A DNA stretch of 64,000 nucleotides from Ascaphus truei (taxonomy: Eukaryota; Chordata; Amphibia; Anura; Ascaphidae), in the NCBI GenBank assembly GCA_036426205.1, contig CM071570.1, positions 52,746,984 through 52,810,983 of the forward strand, read 5' to 3'. The translations under genes were made by a program, and so were the position numbers. Below the pieces are notes generated by a model. It was given only the letters and a program-made list of their open reading frames with translations. It did not search any database and had not been told where the DNA came from. Every line of letters begins with the position of its first letter. Positions within the stretch are counted from its first letter, which is position 1. Below, piece by piece: positions 10,022 through 21,305 of this stretch.

Positions 10022-10741
10022 TTATAAGAACGCTCCTAGCTCAAAGTCTATATTTAACCCTTGAGGTGATAATGTTTTAAGCTCGTATATCCAGTAAGCC
10101 TCACGCATACTAGATTTTTGTAATCTATCACCACCTCTTGCACTAGCAGGAATTGTCTCAATAGCTTGACATTTAAGACCGCTAGGATTTTTATCATGAT
10201 GTGTGAGGAAATGGTGGGATACGATATGGGTTATCAGTCCTCTTTTGATATTGTATATGTGTTCATACACTCTCCTCTGGTATGTTCTTCCGGTCCTTCC
10301 CACATATTGCAGGCCACAAGGACATTGTAACAGATATATGACAAAACACATATGACAGTTAATATGTGACTTGATAGGATGTTCTATCTTAGTGACGTTA
10401 GATATAAAACTCTTAGCATTACTACTGTATGCACACGCCATACACTTGGAGCATTTAAAAAAACCTTTATTCAACACAGCTCTATTCTCTTTTAAATGAA
10501 TCAGTGGACAACTAGGAGCTACCCTAGATTTTAAATTGGACGCCCTAGTAAATATAATTTGCGGTTTCACAGGTAGAACTCCTGCTAGAACACTATCCCT
10601 CAGTAGGATTGGCCAGTGTTTGTTGATTATTTTTCTGATTTTTGGTGCCATGCCATTATATTGTGTAATAAATGGGACCTTTTCAAAAAAATTGTTTTTC
10701 AAATCTTTTTTCTTATAAACCAAAAGATCCTCTCTTTTCAT
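10022..10741 (-). pseudogene. PLE C-terminal GIY-YIG endonuclease
   Basis: A 239-residue open frame. A Cys-rich zinc-binding stretch, FKCSKCMAC, lies near residue 135. The GIY-YIG nuclease then opens with IYLLQCPCGLQYVGRTGRTY, and REAYWIYELKTL lies near the C-terminus. In PLEs this domain nicks DNA to prime reverse transcription. It is the continuation of the reverse transcriptase at 10794-11600. Between them (10741-10800) the linking sequence continues in a different frame, so a small indel has split one original protein. The domain itself is uninterrupted. Confidence 0.85.
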
Positions 10742-10793
10742 GTTGGTAACATGATTGATAACCTCATCTAAAGGTTGCTCTGGGTAGTTCCTT

Positions 10794-11600
10794 CTAACTA
10801 CACTTCAGTTCCTCCGCCTGTAACGCAAAGTCACCAATATCGGAACAATTGCGTCTCAAGCGGAGAAACTGGCCCCTCGGTATATTCTTTATCCACAATG
10901 GGTCATGTGAACTGTCGGCTCTCAGGTAGGTATTTGCCTGCACTGGCTTGAAGTATGTTTTAGTGTGTAGAGTGTGATTGGTGATATAAATATTTAAATC
11001 TAAAAAATCAATGTGCTCTGTACTGTGATTAAAAGTGAACTCAAGATTTTTATCATTATTATTCAAATAAGAAAAAATGTGTTGTAATAATGCTTCGCCG
11101 CCGGACCAGATGAATATAACGTCATCTATATAACGTTTCCAGAGCACCAGGTCTGCCCCATATGGACAGTTATTCCAAATTGAACTTTCTTCCCAACTGT
11201 CCATAAAAAGGTTTGCATAACTTGGGGCAAACCTGGTGCCCATCGCGGTTCCACATACTTGATTATAAAAAAGTGAGTTGAAAGTAAAATAATTATGGGT
11301 TAAAATGAAAAAAATGCTGTCAATCAAAAATTGTTTTTTAACAGATGTTAGTTGGGTAGTGGAATCCAATTTTTGAGATATTGCCCTGCAGCCCAACTGA
11401 TGGTCTATAATTGTATACAGTGACTTGACGTCCGCTGTTACCAGTATATAATTGGGCTGCCACTCCAAATCCCTTAGGATTTGGTGTATGTGGGTCGTAT
11501 CTCTCAAATAGGACTTGCTATGTATTACATAAGGCTGCAAATGATAATCAATAAATTGAGATAAATTGGAAGATAAAGATGAAATACCAGAAATAATAGG
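10794..11600 (-). pseudogene. PLE reverse transcriptase (5'-truncated)
   Basis: Minus-strand frame with PLE-type reverse transcriptase blocks in order: PIISG (about 11600) and FIDYHLQPY; VTADVKSLYT with a catalytic Asp; GTAMGTRFAPSYANLFMD; WKRYIDDVIFIWSG, the Asp-Asp box; and FLDLNIYI. IPRGQFLRLRRNCSD follows as the link to the endonuclease. The reading frame continues upstream of 11540 to a TGA at about 11605. The enzyme would synthesise PLE cDNA at a nicked target. It is inactive because of the lost N-terminus and the downstream frameshift. Confidence 0.85.
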
Positions 11601-11610
11601 TCATACTGAA

Positions 11611-13640
11611 AACATTTTAGGCTTTGCTGATAAAGTGGAAATGCATGAAATATATCCGCTCCGTTCCTACTAGTGGACTTTTGCACCTCTCTCTTGGCTT
11701 TCTCATACAGCAGCTTCCAACGTCATGGTTTACGGAGTATCAGTATGGTCTACTGCCCTCAGAGCAGAGAACCAACACATGCCTATTTGAATAGGTAGGA
11801 CAAAAGGACTACCTTGCAACTCATGCAATATCCTAATGCTTCCATTCGGCTCACCCTCTTCTCAGTGCCCAGTGGTTACTCCAAGAAACAAGGCTTGTAC
11901 TGTATTTTTCTTTGTGTGAGTAGTCAGGAGGAAGCATAACTATGCATTACAATGATGGCTTATATATACGTAATACAAGCTTCTGAAAATAGTCCCACAA
12001 ACACAAGATTTGCCAATACAGAGTCGATAAAGCACTGTATCCTAGCTGAAATAATGGCAACACTTGTAGCTCCAGGGAAGCGCATAGAACAGACACATTG
12101 GACAAGATAAATTTACAGTGTACAAATACTCGGTTGTGGATTTTACTCAATTGACAATTACTCCAAGCTACATTTCCTAGGTCATGGTATTTAAATCACA
12201 TTCCATAAATGTATATTTATATTTGGAATTCTTTGTTCCCATGGTACAGGGCTTTTCCATTTAGTTTCTCAATCTCCAGGTTTGAAGAAACCCCTCTGCA
12301 GCTTTTTGCAATCTGCTTTCCCACATTCCTGTTTCCGTTGCAAATATTGACAGTTTGCTATCTATAGCTTTCTCCATGTCCATTATGAATATGTTGAAGA
12401 GAACATGTCCCAATATATTATTAACAATCTACTATTAACCGAAGTACACTCTAAACAGTTCTAAATGAATCCTTGGTGTTTGTCAGCCATGCCAGGTTTT
12501 ATGACTTACCAATGAATCTGCATACAATTGGGAACCCACTTAATTTACACACCAGAAAGATCCTAAAAACTGATCTGGCTCAGGGAAAGGTTGATGAAAG
12601 TTTGAGAGCCCCAGTTGTAAATATTCATTTGTAAGATGTTCTCTGCAGTAATTTATTTACTTGTTCATGACTTTATTGATTTACAATGGGCATAATAAAA
12701 ACAGCAGCCCACCCTACTCGATTTTTTTTTTTTGCCCTCCATTTTTTTACAGGCTGTATCAGTAGGCGGGATGTGCAATTAATGTTAATTCTACTATTTC
12801 CATTAAGTTTTTTTTCCACTCTACATCTCTATGCCAGGACAAACCAATAGAGAATAAAGCCCAAACTGGAGATAGGACAAACTTTCAGCGCATCAGGACC
12901 CATCATTTCTCTATAAAGGCGAAAGAGCCTTACAAGTTAAAATTTCCTCACTCTTTTTGTATTACAAAATCACATCCGCTCTGATGTTCAGACTTGATGA
13001 AAGAGGAACAATTCTTTTGATGTCAGTTTTTGCTGACAACTTAAAACTATGGTCTTTAAAAGGTTAGCTTGTTAAAGGTTTTCATGAAAATACACGACTT
13101 CTAATATACAGCTGGGCCATTAATATGCATATCAATGTGGATTTTAGTGAATGTTTATATGACATTACATTCATGCTTTGACATTTCTAAAGTTTGAATT
13201 GGACCGTCGGAGTTGATTTGTTTTAAAGACAAATGAGGAATTTTAATAAGTTCATGCTCATGTGGTCAGTATCACACACTGTCCTGCTCATGTGTAAGTG
13301 GCATGTCAATGAATTGTACATACTTTATACTCTATCTTGTACTTTTTACGTTTATACCCTCGCACAATGGTACTCTTCTCAACTTGCCATCAGCATTGCA
13401 AAGCTGCACCATGGCTGGGGGTCACATGTTAAAGATTTAAATGTATCTGAAGGTGGCCCCATTTGTTAAAAAAATAATGTGTTGTTGGAGAGTTTTCAAA
13501 GCTCTGTGTGCCTTATTGTGGGTTGTAAAGTGTAAAAGCAAAATATTTTTAATACTCGGTGCATCAATATTTCATCTATGTTTTATGCTATGTATTAAAT
13601 TAAAGCGTTACTGTGCAAAACAATACAGTATAAGAGATTT
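11611..13640. other. Unassigned sequence, possible decayed LINE near 12240-12560
   Basis: No gene recognised. The stretch 12300-12420, with the phrase ATGAATATGTTGAA, resembles CR1/L3-type 3' sequence but is too decayed to place. Poly-T runs lie near 12720 and 12810. Confidence 0.35.
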
Positions 13641-13649
13641 AAAATCACA

Positions 13650-14780
13650 ATGCCCCCAGAAAATGAATGGAGTGCAAGAGGTGGCAGGTATTGTAAAAGC
13701 TACAAAAAGCGCTTTTAGGAAATATAAGCAGACACAGAATAAGGAAGATGGAGAACTATGTCAGGTTAGGCAGAAGGCGGCCAAGAAACTGTTCAGGCGT
13801 GCAAAGGCCCAAGCAGGAGGAAAAATAGCCCAGTCAGTAAAGAAAGGGGAAAAACCTATTTGTTTAGGTATGTAAGGGACATGTGAAAAAAATGTAATGA
13901 GGGCTTGTAAGACAGAAGCGAACAGTCATGTTGAAAGAGACCGTATAACAAACTACCATAATAATAACTCTTGTTCAGTCTTGATAGCTGAAGGTAAAGA
14001 GGAGGGTGCTAATAGAATTTTCAAAACTGGACTTGTCAATGATGCCAGAAACATCTAAGGGTTTTAAAGAGGCAAACCATGCAGAACTTTAAAAAGAAAA
14101 AAATCCTTTTTTTTTTTTAAAATATATGCAGCCTATGATTACCTTTATTGAAAACGAATTACCTAAGCTGCCGATCGATTATTTCTCCCGTAATCGATCA
14201 GCAAAGATCCTGCTTCCCAAGGTTCACTAAATGGCTGCCTTTCAGTTACAATGAATCGTTCAGTCAGTGTAACTCAGCAGCTACAATTTATTCTTATATT
14301 ACTAAGTTGACACTATCTATTGTTACAGTATGCAGCTCAAACAGCTGGGAATATTGGCAACAAATTATTACACATACAGTAGTAGGAAAGTGTTGCAAAG
14401 ATCTTGCACTGTAGAGGAAGTGTGTTAAACACTGCTATAGAAATCAAATTATGCTCAGTATATTAAAACTTATTAAAAATGACATTGAGTTGAATTTAAA
14501 AAAAAATGTAGTAAATATTATCTAAAACTACAGAACTGATTTATTTAAAAGAGTTTATGGGAGTGTTGACAAGACCATTAACAGAACTGTTTATCCAGTG
14601 ACTTTGAACTAGTGGTGTTCCAGATGACTGGAGAAGCACAAACGTAGTCTAACTTCACAAAAGTGGAAGTAGGTTAGAAGCCAACTACAGGCCAGTGAAC
14701 CTGACATCAGTAGTGGGAAAATAGTTGGACACGCTGTTGAAAGAAAGAATTGGTTGGTGTGTGGAGCTGAAGAACAGTGG
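13650..14780 (+). pseudogene. CR1-type LINE fragment, 5' part of reverse transcriptase
   Basis: Plus-strand frame 13650-13875 reads KSAFRKYKQTQ then AKKLFRRAKAQ and KIAQSVKK, the Lys/Arg-rich linker between endonuclease and reverse transcriptase in CR1-like LINEs. After an inserted repeat (14110-14460), VPDDWRSTNVV, ANYRPVNLTSVVGK and LDTLLKERI at about 14600-14755 correspond to the first reverse transcriptase blocks. Stops and shifts are frequent. The catalytic palm is absent. The C-terminal portion of the same LINE type lies in the same orientation at 21505-21822, so both may derive from one insertion later split by other elements. Confidence 0.7.
14110..14460 (+). repeat. Dispersed repeat R1 (AAGCTGCCGATCGAT family)
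   Basis: Contains CTAAGCTGCCGATCGAT, AAAGATCCTGCTTCCCA and ATGGCTGCCTTTCA, also found at 41690-41880. Its right half (14290-14450: TATTGGCAACAAATTATTAC, TGTTGCAAAGATCTTGCACTG) recurs inverted at 59821-59970. It interrupts the CR1 fragment. It could be a SINE, but I see no Pol III boxes I trust. Confidence 0.6.
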
Positions 14781-15065
14781 CTGCTGCAGCACGTCTTCAG
14801 AAGCAGGGCTGTTAATCATCGTTCTGCTTGCCAAAGTTGCGCCCCATGATGCCTTGCATAATGCTGTGCAAGCTATAGAGGGGCGTATCTTTGAGAATCA
14901 GAGCAGTTATTGACAGGTGTGCTTCCAAAGAGCATCTGCAAGAGCCGTGGTCTTTCCTGCACCAACACCTCCAAGGGACGAGTTGCTTACCACGTTGGAC
15001 CGGTGCAGGTGGGTAACGTTTTTGGGAGTCATTTTTTTGGCTGACCTAAAAGTAGGCAAGCCATA
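14781..15065. other. Unassigned sequence
   Basis: Some GC-richer segments; no frame or repeat boundary recognised. Confidence 0.3.
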
Positions 15066-15350
15066 GTTAAGAAAATATATACAGACAAAGAGTCCCTAAT
15101 GAATGCACTCATAAAAAAATAGTGTGGTATGATAATTGTTAATTTAAAAACCTTTTTATTAGACATGCTAAAAAATATTTTTTGTAAAGGGGCTGGGTAA
15201 ATAAATCCATGAACCATCCTATCAACCTTCTAACAGGTCATGTTGACCTTTTAAAATATAAATTATAATAGATGTTTATTATTGAAATATCTGTCCAATA
15301 GTGCTAACTACATCAAAGTCACATCAATCTGTCGACAAGAATGTACTTCA
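15066..15350 (+). repeat. Repeat copy inverted relative to 18578-18847
   Basis: Almost the whole segment is an inverted copy of 18578-18847. Shared landmarks are GAGTCCCTAATGAATGCACT and AACAGGTCATGTTGACCTTT. In the other copy a hammerhead-like motif adjoins it, so I take both as PLE 3' region pieces; this copy lacks the motif. Confidence 0.6.
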
Positions 15351-15662
15351 ACATTTATTGATTGACATAAATTCATAGTGCTCTTTTTTAATGTATTCGA
15401 ATATTTATATAATTTTTTGTAAAACATGGAGTAAGAAATTACAAAAGTATACACATCTCCATGCACTGAATCACTCTTATGGTGAAGGAGGTACATTTTG
15501 GACATAAAAACATCTATAGAAATTGTATAGTGCTGATGAATGATTATTCACTAAGCACCTATAACTGACGTAGTAACAGCACTCTAAATAGGAGCTGTCA
15601 TAATGTCACAAGCGGGTATTGAGTAGAATCAGACTCCTCTCTCAGACGAGTACAAAGTAGAT
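15351..15662. other. Unassigned sequence
   Basis: AT-rich; nothing recognised. Confidence 0.3.
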
Positions 15663-16625
15663 CAGCGGTGCGCAAACTGGGGGAGGCGCGCGCCCCCTTA
15701 GGGGGTGCAAGATTATTTAGGGGGGGCACAGGCGGCGTGTGGCGAAACCTGGTGTGCGCTGGAGGGCAAAAAAGCTGTGCGCAGGCGGTCAAGAAGATGT
15801 GCGCGGGCGGGCAGCCGAAGATGTGTGCGGGCGGCCGAACAGGCTAGTGCAGGTGGCGACCACGCGATGGTGTGTGCGCACGCACACTCGCGGGGCCTTG
15901 GGAGGTATGGGGGAGGAGCACACCCCAGCACTGTGATGTCAAACGCCCCTCCTTCTGGTGTCTGCCCTGCAATAGTGCTGTGTTTCTGCTCTCCTCCGGT
16001 GGCAACCTGCTTCGCTGTGATCCTCTGCAAGTGAAAGGGTAGGCTGCCACTAAATCAATCATACTATGAATGTACAGAAATAATTAAGAAGAAAAAAAGT
16101 GAAAACGGAAATAAATAAATAATACATAATACTGTAGGTAGGGGTTTGGATGACACTAGGGACAGCAAGCCAAAGAGCAGGGTGAATAAAAAGGCAAATG
16201 GGAGAAGGAAAAAAGGGAGGGGGAAAAAAAAGGATTGCCTTTGTGCACGTATGCTCTCCCAAGCTTGGCGCTTGGGGAGACGAACAAAATTGACTTTAAA
16301 GCGCGCTCAGCAGCAGTCAATGCACACACAGCCACACACACACACACAAATAGCCCCGATCTACGTGTGTCCCCCCCCCCCCCCCCGCTCGTGCTTGCAA
16401 AATTATGCCGGACACCCTGTGCTCATGCTTGGAGTGTGGACACAGCCTAATTTTGCAAGCACGAGCTGTTGAAATATGTAAATATTTAGACATATTTGTA
16501 TTTACATTGTATACTGTTTAATAAAGGTTTTTTTATTTTCTTGTGATTTTGATTACATCAGGCAGGGGGGGCCGAGAAATTTCATGGATGAAAAGGGGGC
16601 ATAAAAAGTTTGCTCAAACCTGAAG

Positions 16626-16690
16626 TAGATCATAAAGGTAGTATATCATTAATCAGACAATAAAGATGCAATATCTCATTATTGCTATGC
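16626..16690. other. Short unassigned spacer
   Basis: No feature seen between the GC-rich left part of the carrier and the palindrome. Confidence 0.3.
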
Positions 16691-16693
16691 TGA

Positions 16694-16997
16694 TGTCAGT
16701 GAAATCCAAGGATTCCTCGGTGCACAGCCAGTAGAAGTAGCGGACCACAAGGTGTATGTTAAAACAATATTTTATTAGTACAACAGGTACTAGGGACACA
16801 CACTCTGACGCGTTTCGGACTGGTATAGTCCTTAGTCATAGCTCTATGACTAAGGACTATACCAGTCCGAAACGCGTCAGAGTTTGTGTCCCCTGTACCA
16901 TGTTGTACTAATAATCTTGTTTTAACCTACACCTTGCTGGTCCGCTACTCTACTTGGCTGGCACCGCAGGAATCCTTGGATTTCACTTGCAATATGA
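16694..16997. repeat. 300-bp near-perfect palindrome of PLE 3' region type
   Basis: Two arms of about 150 bp meet at position 16843 with a 3-base centre. They share AGTGAAATCCAAGGATTCC, AGTAGCGGACCA and the CGAAACGCGT hammerhead segment next to the centre. Differences are mostly small indels. The arrangement is two PLE-like 3' regions facing each other. A hammerhead-like motif can be drawn on each strand; the plus copy (16841-16884) has the better stem I. Confidence 0.85.
16841..16884 (+). ncRNA. Hammerhead-ribozyme-like motif (site 4) with A3-U8 core
   Basis: CTCT, ATGACTA, extra A, stem II GGAC-TATACCA-GTCC, GAAAC, GC, GT, C, AGAG. Stem I CTCT/AGAG pairs perfectly, stem III is two pairs, and the cleavage triplet is GUC. 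Core positions 3 and 8 are A and U instead of C and G, still complementary. The minus-strand twin in the other arm (site 3, about 16798-16838) has a weaker stem I. Confidence 0.5.
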
Positions 16998-17990
16998 ACA
17001 TTGAGCGTGCTGCACGCTGCAAGGAACCAGCCTGCTGGATATATCTCTCCCTCATTTGGGATGTGATGACCTGGAACAGTGCAGCAGCAAAAGGGTTGGG
17101 CATGGCAGAGTCCTGCACAACAATGGTAGTTAACCCTTTATAACCCTTTATTTATCATGACACATGGACTGTTGCCATTACATTGAGTGCTTTGCTGCAA
17201 TCAAATAGCACTGGGTCAAAATACTCTTTCTTTGGGCTGATACAGTTCTGCTATCTATGTGGTGTATCTATTTGAAAGTTCAGACCTGGATTGAGCACTG
17301 TTTTGGGGATTTATACCCCAAACTACAGACTATGCTGATGTCAGGTTGGTGAATTCAGTATCCAATCTGGCTTTTATTGCACTGCACTTTAAGGAATGCA
17401 CAAAGTATGGATTATTTCCTCAGGCACGGTTCTCAGACCGTATCCAGTTACAGCCTCTGATGATTATCCAGCACTTATGTAATACACTTCTTATAAAGTA
17501 TGACTAGGTATTTATCTATAACCAGACAATATCAGCATAGTCATGTCCTATGACAAATGTGAATGCCTAAATACAACTTGTAATATGATCGTATACTGCT
17601 GTGAAGCGCTATGTACATTTATGGCGCTATATAAATAAAGACATACATACATACATGCAGTTATGAACACACTTAATGCTTTATGTTCCCTGAGGCACGG
17701 TTCACAGACCGTATCCAATTATAGCCTCTATACTTTCTCTACTAATTTATACACTGTCTCTTATATTTAAACATATTATGTCATGAGACCAGTGAAACCA
17801 GCGTTAGCCAGCCTAAGTATTAAGCCTTATGTTAATTATTAGCATGCACAGTTGCATATGTTAAAGGACTCAGATCAGTTGCATATATTCACAAGACATA
17901 CCCCATATTTTGTTGTTCCTTTGAAGCATTCTTCATACATTTGTAACAAACAGTGTCAGTACTTAATGCATAGGAAGATCATAATCATCT
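16998..17990. repeat. Unassigned DNA with a repeated 50-bp block and an L2-type tail
   Basis: GAGGCACGGTTC-type blocks at 17417-17465 and 17692-17735 are direct copies; both continue AGACCGTATCCA. Between them, 17592-17656 is a plus-strand L2-type 3' tail (GAAGCGCTATGTACAT, GGCGCTATATAAATAAAG, then CATA repeats). No gene seen. Confidence 0.55.
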
Positions 17991-17998
17991 ATTTAGAT

Positions 17999-18409
17999 CA
18001 GCGGCCCCCAACCTTTTTGGCACCAGGGACCGGTTTTGTGGAAGACAATTTTTCCACGGACCGGGGAGGATGGTTTCGGGATGAGGCCAGGGAGAGGTAT
18101 TAGGTAAAATACACTTTATAAACAAATTAACTCCTAACCTCACATGTAAGAAAGTCCCAGGCTGCAAACGTGTTATCCGTGACCAGTGCGGCACTGGTGT
18201 GTCCCTGCTACCTCAAACCGGCTACCGTACCCTCCGTTATCCGGTTCTGGGGCACAGCTGGACGCAATCTGGATCGGGCTGCTACGGTGGCCTCTCTGGG
18301 ACAAACAACTGAGCAGCGTCGATTCGCCGATTTATACAGTTGTGCTTAACCCGTGGCTCCTAACCTCCTGCTGTGCGGCCCGGTTTCGGTCGGGGGTTTG
18401 GGACCGCTG
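17999..18409 (+). mobile_element. hAT-Charlie element resembling mammalian MER1
   Basis: 411 bp with hAT ends CAGCGGCCCCCAACC and TTTGGGACCGCTG, flanked by a perfect 8-bp target duplication ATTTAGAT at 17991-17998 and 18410-18417. Left-end phrases (CCAACCTTTTTGGCACCAGG, GACCGGTTTTGTGGAAGACA, ATTTTTCCACGGACCGG) and the right-end CTCCTGCTGTGCGGCCCGG match what I remember of the mammalian MER1 non-autonomous hAT-Charlie family. No transposase. The intact duplication implies a fairly recent insertion. Identity to MER1 is from memory and unmeasured. Confidence 0.8.
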
Positions 18410-18515
18410 ATTTAGATGTTCTGAGATGTTTAGGCATATCAGAGTTCCAGCCTGATGTCTCGGCATACAGCTACTCATAATCACTTCCGCATGGTGACAT
18501 CACCGCACGTTTGGT

Positions 18516-18559
18516 CACCTGATGCACGTTTCGCGTTTTCTCACGCTTTTTCAAAGGTG
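18516..18559 (-). ncRNA. Hammerhead-ribozyme-like motif (site 5) with U3-A8 core
   Basis: Minus strand: CACCT, TTGAAAA, extra A, stem II GCGT-GAGAAA-ACGC, GAAAC, GTGCAT, C, AGGTG. Stem I CACCT/AGGTG pairs over five bases and stem II over four. Stem III has one C-A mismatch, as if CG had become CA. Core positions 3 and 8 are U and A. Confidence 0.45.
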
Positions 18560-18577
18560 ATTATGTTATGGTTACGG

Positions 18578-18847
18578 CCATTCTTGTCAACAGATTGACG
18601 TGACTTTGATGTAGTTAGCACTATTGGACAGATATTTCAATATTAAACATCTATTAGAATTGTTATTGTTAAAGGTCAACATGACCTGTTAGAAGGTTTA
18701 TGGGATGGATCATAGATTTATTTACCCAGTCCCTTTACAAAAAATATTTTTTTAATATGTCTAATTAAAGGGTTTTTAAATTAACAATTATCATACCACT
18801 CTATTTTTTATGAGTGCATTCATTAGGGACTCTTTGTCTGTTTATAG
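18578..18847 (-). repeat. PLE-type 3' region, inverted relative to 15066-15350
   Basis: Near-identical inverted partner of 15066-15350. On the minus strand it leads directly into the hammerhead-like motif at 18516-18559, the order seen in the PLE at 8986-11610. Confidence 0.55.
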
Positions 18848-19080
18848 TTTCCAATCTCATCCCTATTTGCACCATAAACAACTTTATTATTATTTTCACA
18901 AATATTCATTATTAACATATTAGGCTGATGAGGAGACACCTTTCCCATTCCCTTTCCCCTTTATGATAAGCAATAGTTAAGACCAGCAGTATGCTAAGCT
19001 GTATAGGGAGAGATAGTGATGACACGTTATAGATCATTGGCAAGACCTCACCCTGCTGTATTATTAATCTCTCTTCCCGC
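18848..19080. other. Unassigned spacer inside the hAT-like carrier
   Basis: No feature seen before the pyrimidine-rich minisatellite begins. Confidence 0.3.
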
Positions 19081-20415
19081 TACATTAGGACCTCTCAGGA
19101 CCTCTCTCCCCTCTTCCAGAGTCTCACACTCCTCTCCCAGTATTTGTCACTCCCCTTCCATGTCTCTCTATCCCTCCCCTCAGTGTCTCCTCCTCCCTCC
19201 CCTCATGTCTCCTCCTCCCTCTCCCCTCACCTCCCCCTTCTCTCCCCCCCCCCCCAGTGGGTCTCTTCTTTCTCCTCCCCTCTAATGTCTCTCTCTCCTC
19301 CCTCCACAGCTCCACTTCCTCCTCTCCCTCCCCCCATGGTCCCTCACTCTCCCTCCAGCCATTGTCTCTCCCTCCAGCCATTGTCTCTCTCACACTCTCC
19401 CTCCAGCCATTGTGTGTCTCTCCCTCCCGCCAGTGTCTCTCTCTCCCTCCCTCCCGCCAGTGTCTCCCTCCTGCCAGTGTCTCCCTCCTGCCAGTATCTC
19501 TCTCCTGCCAGTGTCTCCCTCATGCCAGCGTGTCTCTCCTTCCCTCCAGTGTCTCTCATCCCCATGTCTCTCCTTTCCTTCACCCCCCTCCCCAGTCTCT
19601 CTTCATACCTTCCCCGTGCCCTCCCCACTAGTATCTTTCACCCCTCCCCATGTCTCTTTCAACTCACCCCTCCCCATGTAGCTCTTTCACCCCCCTCCCC
19701 ATGTCGCTCTTTCACCCCTCCCATGTAGCTCTTTCACCACCCCCTCCCCATGTACTCTTTCACCCCCTCCCCCATGTAGCCTTTCACCCCCTCCCCCATG
19801 TAGCTCTTTCACCCCCCTCCCCCATGTAGCTCTTTCATCACCCCTCCCCCATGTAGCTCTTTCACCCCCCTCCCCATTTAGCTCTTTTCACCCCCTCCCC
19901 ATGTAGCTCTTTCAGCCCCTCCCCATGTAGCTCTTTTACCCCCTCCCCATGTAGCTCTTTACCCCCCTCCCCATGTAGCTCTTTCACCCCCCTCCCCATG
20001 TAGCTCTTTCACCCCCTCCCCATGTAGCTCTTTCTCTTTCTCCCCCTCCCCATGTAGCTCTTTCACATCTCCCCCCCCTCCCCATGTAGCTCTTTCACCC
20101 CCCTCCCCATGTAGCTCTTTCACCCCCCCTCCTCATGTAGCTCTTTCACCCCGCTCCCCATGTAGCTCTTTCACCCCCTCCCCATGTCTCTATCACCCCC
20201 TCCCCATGTCTCTTTCACCTTCACCCCCTCCCCATGTAGCTCTTTCACCCCGCTCCCCATGTAGCTCTTTCACTTCACCACCCCTCCCCATGTAGCTCTT
20301 TCACCCCCCTCCCCATTCAGCTCTTTACTCCCCCCCCCTCCCCATGTAGCTCTTTCATCACCCCCTCCCCATGTAGCTCTTTCACCCCCTCCCCATGTAG
20401 CCTCTTTTACCCCCC
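19080..20415. repeat. Pyrimidine-rich minisatellite with CCCCATGTAGCTCTTTCA units
   Basis: From 19080 to about 19600 the units are TCTCCCTCC(T/C)GCCAGTG-like. From 19620 to 20415 a unit of roughly 20-25 bases, CTCCCCATGTAGCTCTTTCA with a variable C run, repeats more than thirty times. One strand is almost free of purines for long stretches. Long open frames across it are composition artefacts. Confidence 0.9.
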
Positions 20416-21305
20416 CTCCCCATGTCACAACTGTCACACTCTCATCCCCCCCTTCCCATGTCACACTCACCCCCTTCCCCATGTCACACTCACACACTCA
20501 CAATTTCACCCCCTCCCCATGTCACACTTTCACTCTCTCACCCCCTCCCCATGTCACACTCTCACCCCCTGTCACACTCACTCTCACCCCCTTCCCCATG
20601 TCACACTCACACTCTCACCCCCCCATGTCACACACTCACTCACTCTCACTCCCCCTCCCCATGTCCCACTCTCACACTCCCCCCCCCTCCCCATGTCCCC
20701 TCTCACACTCTCCCCCCTCCCCATGTCCCACTCTCACACTCTCCCCCCTCCGTATGTCCCACTCGCACACTCACCCCCTCCCCATGTCCCACTCGCACAC
20801 TCACCCCCCTCCCCATGTCCCACTTGCACACTCACCCCCTCCCATGTCCCATGGGGACTCCCCTCCCCATGTCACACTCCCTCCCCATGTCGTAGTCTCA
20901 CACTCCCTCCCCATGTCCCAGTCTCACACTCCCTCCCCATGTCACACTCTCACCCCCCTCCCCATGTCCTACTCTCACACTCTCCCCCCTCCCCATGTCC
21001 CCTCCACACTCTCCCCCCCTCCCCATGTCCCACTCGCACACTCACCCCCCTCCCCATGTCCCACTCGCACCCTCACCCCCTCCCCATGTCCCAGTCTCAC
21101 ACTCCCTCCCCATGTCGCAGTCTCACACTCCCTCCCCATGTCCCAGTCTCACACTCCCTCCCCATGTCGCAGTCTCACACTCCCTCCCCATGTCGCAGTC
21201 TCACACTACCTCCCCATGTCCCAGTCTCACACTCCCTCCCCATGTCCCAGTTTCACACTCCCTCCCCATGTCCCAGTTTCACACTCCCTCCCCATGTCTC
21301 ACACA
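20416..21305. repeat. Related minisatellite with CCCCATGTCACACTC units
   Basis: Continues the array above, but the post-CCCCATGT part changes to CACACTCTCA, CCCACTCGCACACTCA or C(C/G)CAGTCTCACACTC. Higher-order blocks of about 28 bases dominate 21080-21295. This suggests stepwise unit turnover along one array. Confidence 0.9.

Larger units (their letters stand above)
8986..11610 (-). mobile_element. Penelope-like retroelement (PLE), 5'-truncated
   Basis: Minus-strand element whose ORF order, reverse transcriptase then GIY-YIG endonuclease, defines PLEs. The coding part is 10022-11600. The 3' region, about 8986-10021, contains the hammerhead-like site at 9668-9707. Upstream of 11600 the frame is lost: the codon before the conserved PIISG is TGA, where a relative would have an Arg codon, as if CGA had decayed. 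The N-terminal part of the protein is missing. The lower boundary near 8986 is a guess from composition. Confidence 0.85.

Noticed and set aside
15705..16034. Overlapping GC-rich ORFs of about 105 residues on both strands
   Set aside because: They lie in the GC-rich left end of the hAT-like carrier and mirror each other; no domain.
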